Assembly: GCA_019243075.1 (NCBI GenBank) | Contig: JAFAUV010000297.1 | Span: 1-5,596 of the forward strand | Direction: 5' to 3' | Origin: Bradyrhizobium sp. | GTDB taxonomy: Bacteria; Pseudomonadota; Alphaproteobacteria; Rhizobiales; Xanthobacteraceae | DNA: 5,596 nucleotides | Shown: positions 5,272-5,596 of the stretch, piece by piece | How the letters are laid out: every line of letters starts with the position of its first letter | How positions within the stretch are numbered: position 1 is the stretch's first letter | Notes under the pieces: generated by a model | Seen by the model: only the letters and a program-made list of their open reading frames with translations | What the model was told of the DNA's origin: nothing | The model's database searches: none | Program-made: the position numbers and the translations under genes

Positions 5272-5300
5272 AGTGTATATACAATCGTGTGCTGTTTCAA
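5272..5300 (-). promoter_or_regulatory. Promoter and candidate BrnA operator of brnTA
   Basis: On the minus strand TTGAAA (5295-5300, 5 of 6) is 17 bp from TACACT (5272-5277, 4 of 6); TATACA (5274-5279) at 15 bp is an alternative -10. The perfect 10-bp palindrome TGTATATACA (5274-5283) overlaps the -10, 15 nt before the brnT ATG. Ribbon-helix-helix antitoxins such as BrnA repress by binding short palindromes over their promoter, so this is the best operator candidate in the operon. Confidence 0.5.
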
Positions 5301-5314
5301 GCCGGGCCGGCTTG
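5298..5314. repeat. 17-bp perfect palindrome at the upstream edge of the brnTA promoter
   Basis: CAAGCCGG-G-CCGGCTTG has two 8-bp arms around one central base. Its left arm overlaps the brnT -35 box, and its right arm faces dnaG. It could be an operator for either direction, or a hairpin in a transcript crossing it. Nothing in the window tells which. Confidence 0.45.
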
Positions 5315-5358
5315 TGGATATGGACGGAACATATCATGAACAGCTAATTAGTAAATTG

Positions 5359-5400
5359 CGGCGGCCCGCCGATTCGCCTCTCTGGCGGAGGTAATCCGCC
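5359..5400 (+). promoter_or_regulatory. Two hairpins in the dnaG leader
   Basis: CGGCG (5359-5363) pairs with CGCCG (5367-5371) around a 3-nt loop. GGCGGA (5384-5389) pairs with TCCGCC (5395-5400) around GGTAA. The second hairpin ends directly next to the likely ribosome-binding region GAGTGG (5401-5406). Upstream is an AT-rich stretch (5327-5357) with the palindrome CTAATTAG (5344-5351), where the promoter may lie, though I cannot name convincing -35 and -10 boxes. Confidence 0.35.
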
Positions 5401-5413
5401 GAGTGGCCACCCG

Positions 5414-5596
5414 ATGCGCTTCACGCCCGAATTCCTCGAAGAGCTGCGTGCCCGGCTTCCGGTTTCGGAAGTCGTGGGTCAGCGCGTCAAGCTCAAGCGG
5501 GCGGGGCGGGAGTTCAAGGGGCTGTCGCCGTTCCAGCAGGAAAAGACGCCCTCGTTCACGGTCAACGACCAGAAGCAGTTTTACCACGACTTCTCG
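5414..5596 (+). CDS. dnaG: DNA primase DnaG, N-terminal 61 residues (cut by window edge)
   Basis: The reading frame from ATG 5414 stays open to the edge and gives 61 residues that match the start of DNA primase: FLEELRARLPVSEVVGQRVKLKRAGREFKGLSPF, then EKTPSFTVNDQKQFYHDFS. DnaG makes the RNA primers for replication with the DnaB helicase. In Escherichia coli and most bacteria this region is a CHC2 zinc domain (CPFHxEKTPSF...FYHCFGCG). Here the positions of the first Cys, the His and the third ligand are Ser38, Gln41 and Asp59, so the zinc site is gone, as I recall for alphaproteobacterial primases generally. GAGTGG (5401-5406) is a moderate Shine-Dalgarno 7 nt before the ATG. rpoD commonly lies downstream in this group, outside the window. 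Confidence 0.95.
   Translation, partial: MRFTPEFLEELRARLPVSEVVGQRVKLKRAGREFKGLSPFQQEKTPSFTVNDQKQFYHDFS

Noticed and set aside
5258..5300. TTG at 5300 as brnT start
   Set aside because: It coincides with the -35 box of the promoter, and the extra 14 residues are outside the family's usual N-terminus; ATG 5258 fits better.

Overview
The window is chromosomal DNA from a high-GC alphaproteobacterium, most likely a Bradyrhizobium-like member of the Rhizobiales. This rests on GC-rich codon use, on the alphaproteobacterial type of DnaG N-terminus (the zinc-ligand positions are not Cys/His), and on an imperfect palindromic intergenic repeat ending in CAATGACGG, of a kind I remember as common in Bradyrhizobium genomes. 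Genus assignment is from memory and pattern, not from a search.

Region 1 (1-2192) is a compact divergent module. On the minus strand a small Arg-rich DUF1127 protein gene is followed 18 nt later by a PhzF-family isomerase/epimerase gene that runs off the left edge. On the plus strand is a MocR-type regulator: a GntR winged helix fused to a PLP-binding aminotransferase-fold domain. The roughly 60 bp between the divergent starts holds four copies of GAGCAAT (three direct, one inverted), including two exact 13-bp direct repeats 23 bp apart. They lie across a good sigma70-like promoter and the regulator's Shine-Dalgarno sequence, so they are the obvious candidate operator for autoregulation and for control of DUF1127-phzF.

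Region 2 (2193-4623) has a convergent gap with two hairpins, then a minus-strand N-formylglutamate amidohydrolase-family gene. A 190-bp divergent gap follows, with a 13-bp tandem repeat built on TCGCGA. It leads to a plus-strand transglutaminase-like protease gene, an interspersed palindromic repeat and a gamma-glutamylcyclotransferase-like gene. All three enzymes belong to families acting on glutamyl or glutaminyl amide bonds, which may be coincidence. The transglutaminase-like protein keeps the catalytic Cys and Asp but has Ser where the family His normally sits.

Region 3 (4676-5314) is a BrnT/BrnA type II toxin-antitoxin operon on the minus strand, of visibly lower GC (about 53% over 5041-5280 by hand count, against about 70% in a sample of the mocR gene). 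It has its own promoter with palindromes, and toxin and antitoxin genes overlap by 59 nt. Region 4 (5315-5596) is the leader and first 61 codons of dnaG (DNA primase), cut by the right edge. The toxin-antitoxin pair is transcribed away from dnaG and looks like a small inserted cassette. Apart from the two convergent or divergent gaps described, the window is densely coding and no stretch over 300 bases lacks a gene.
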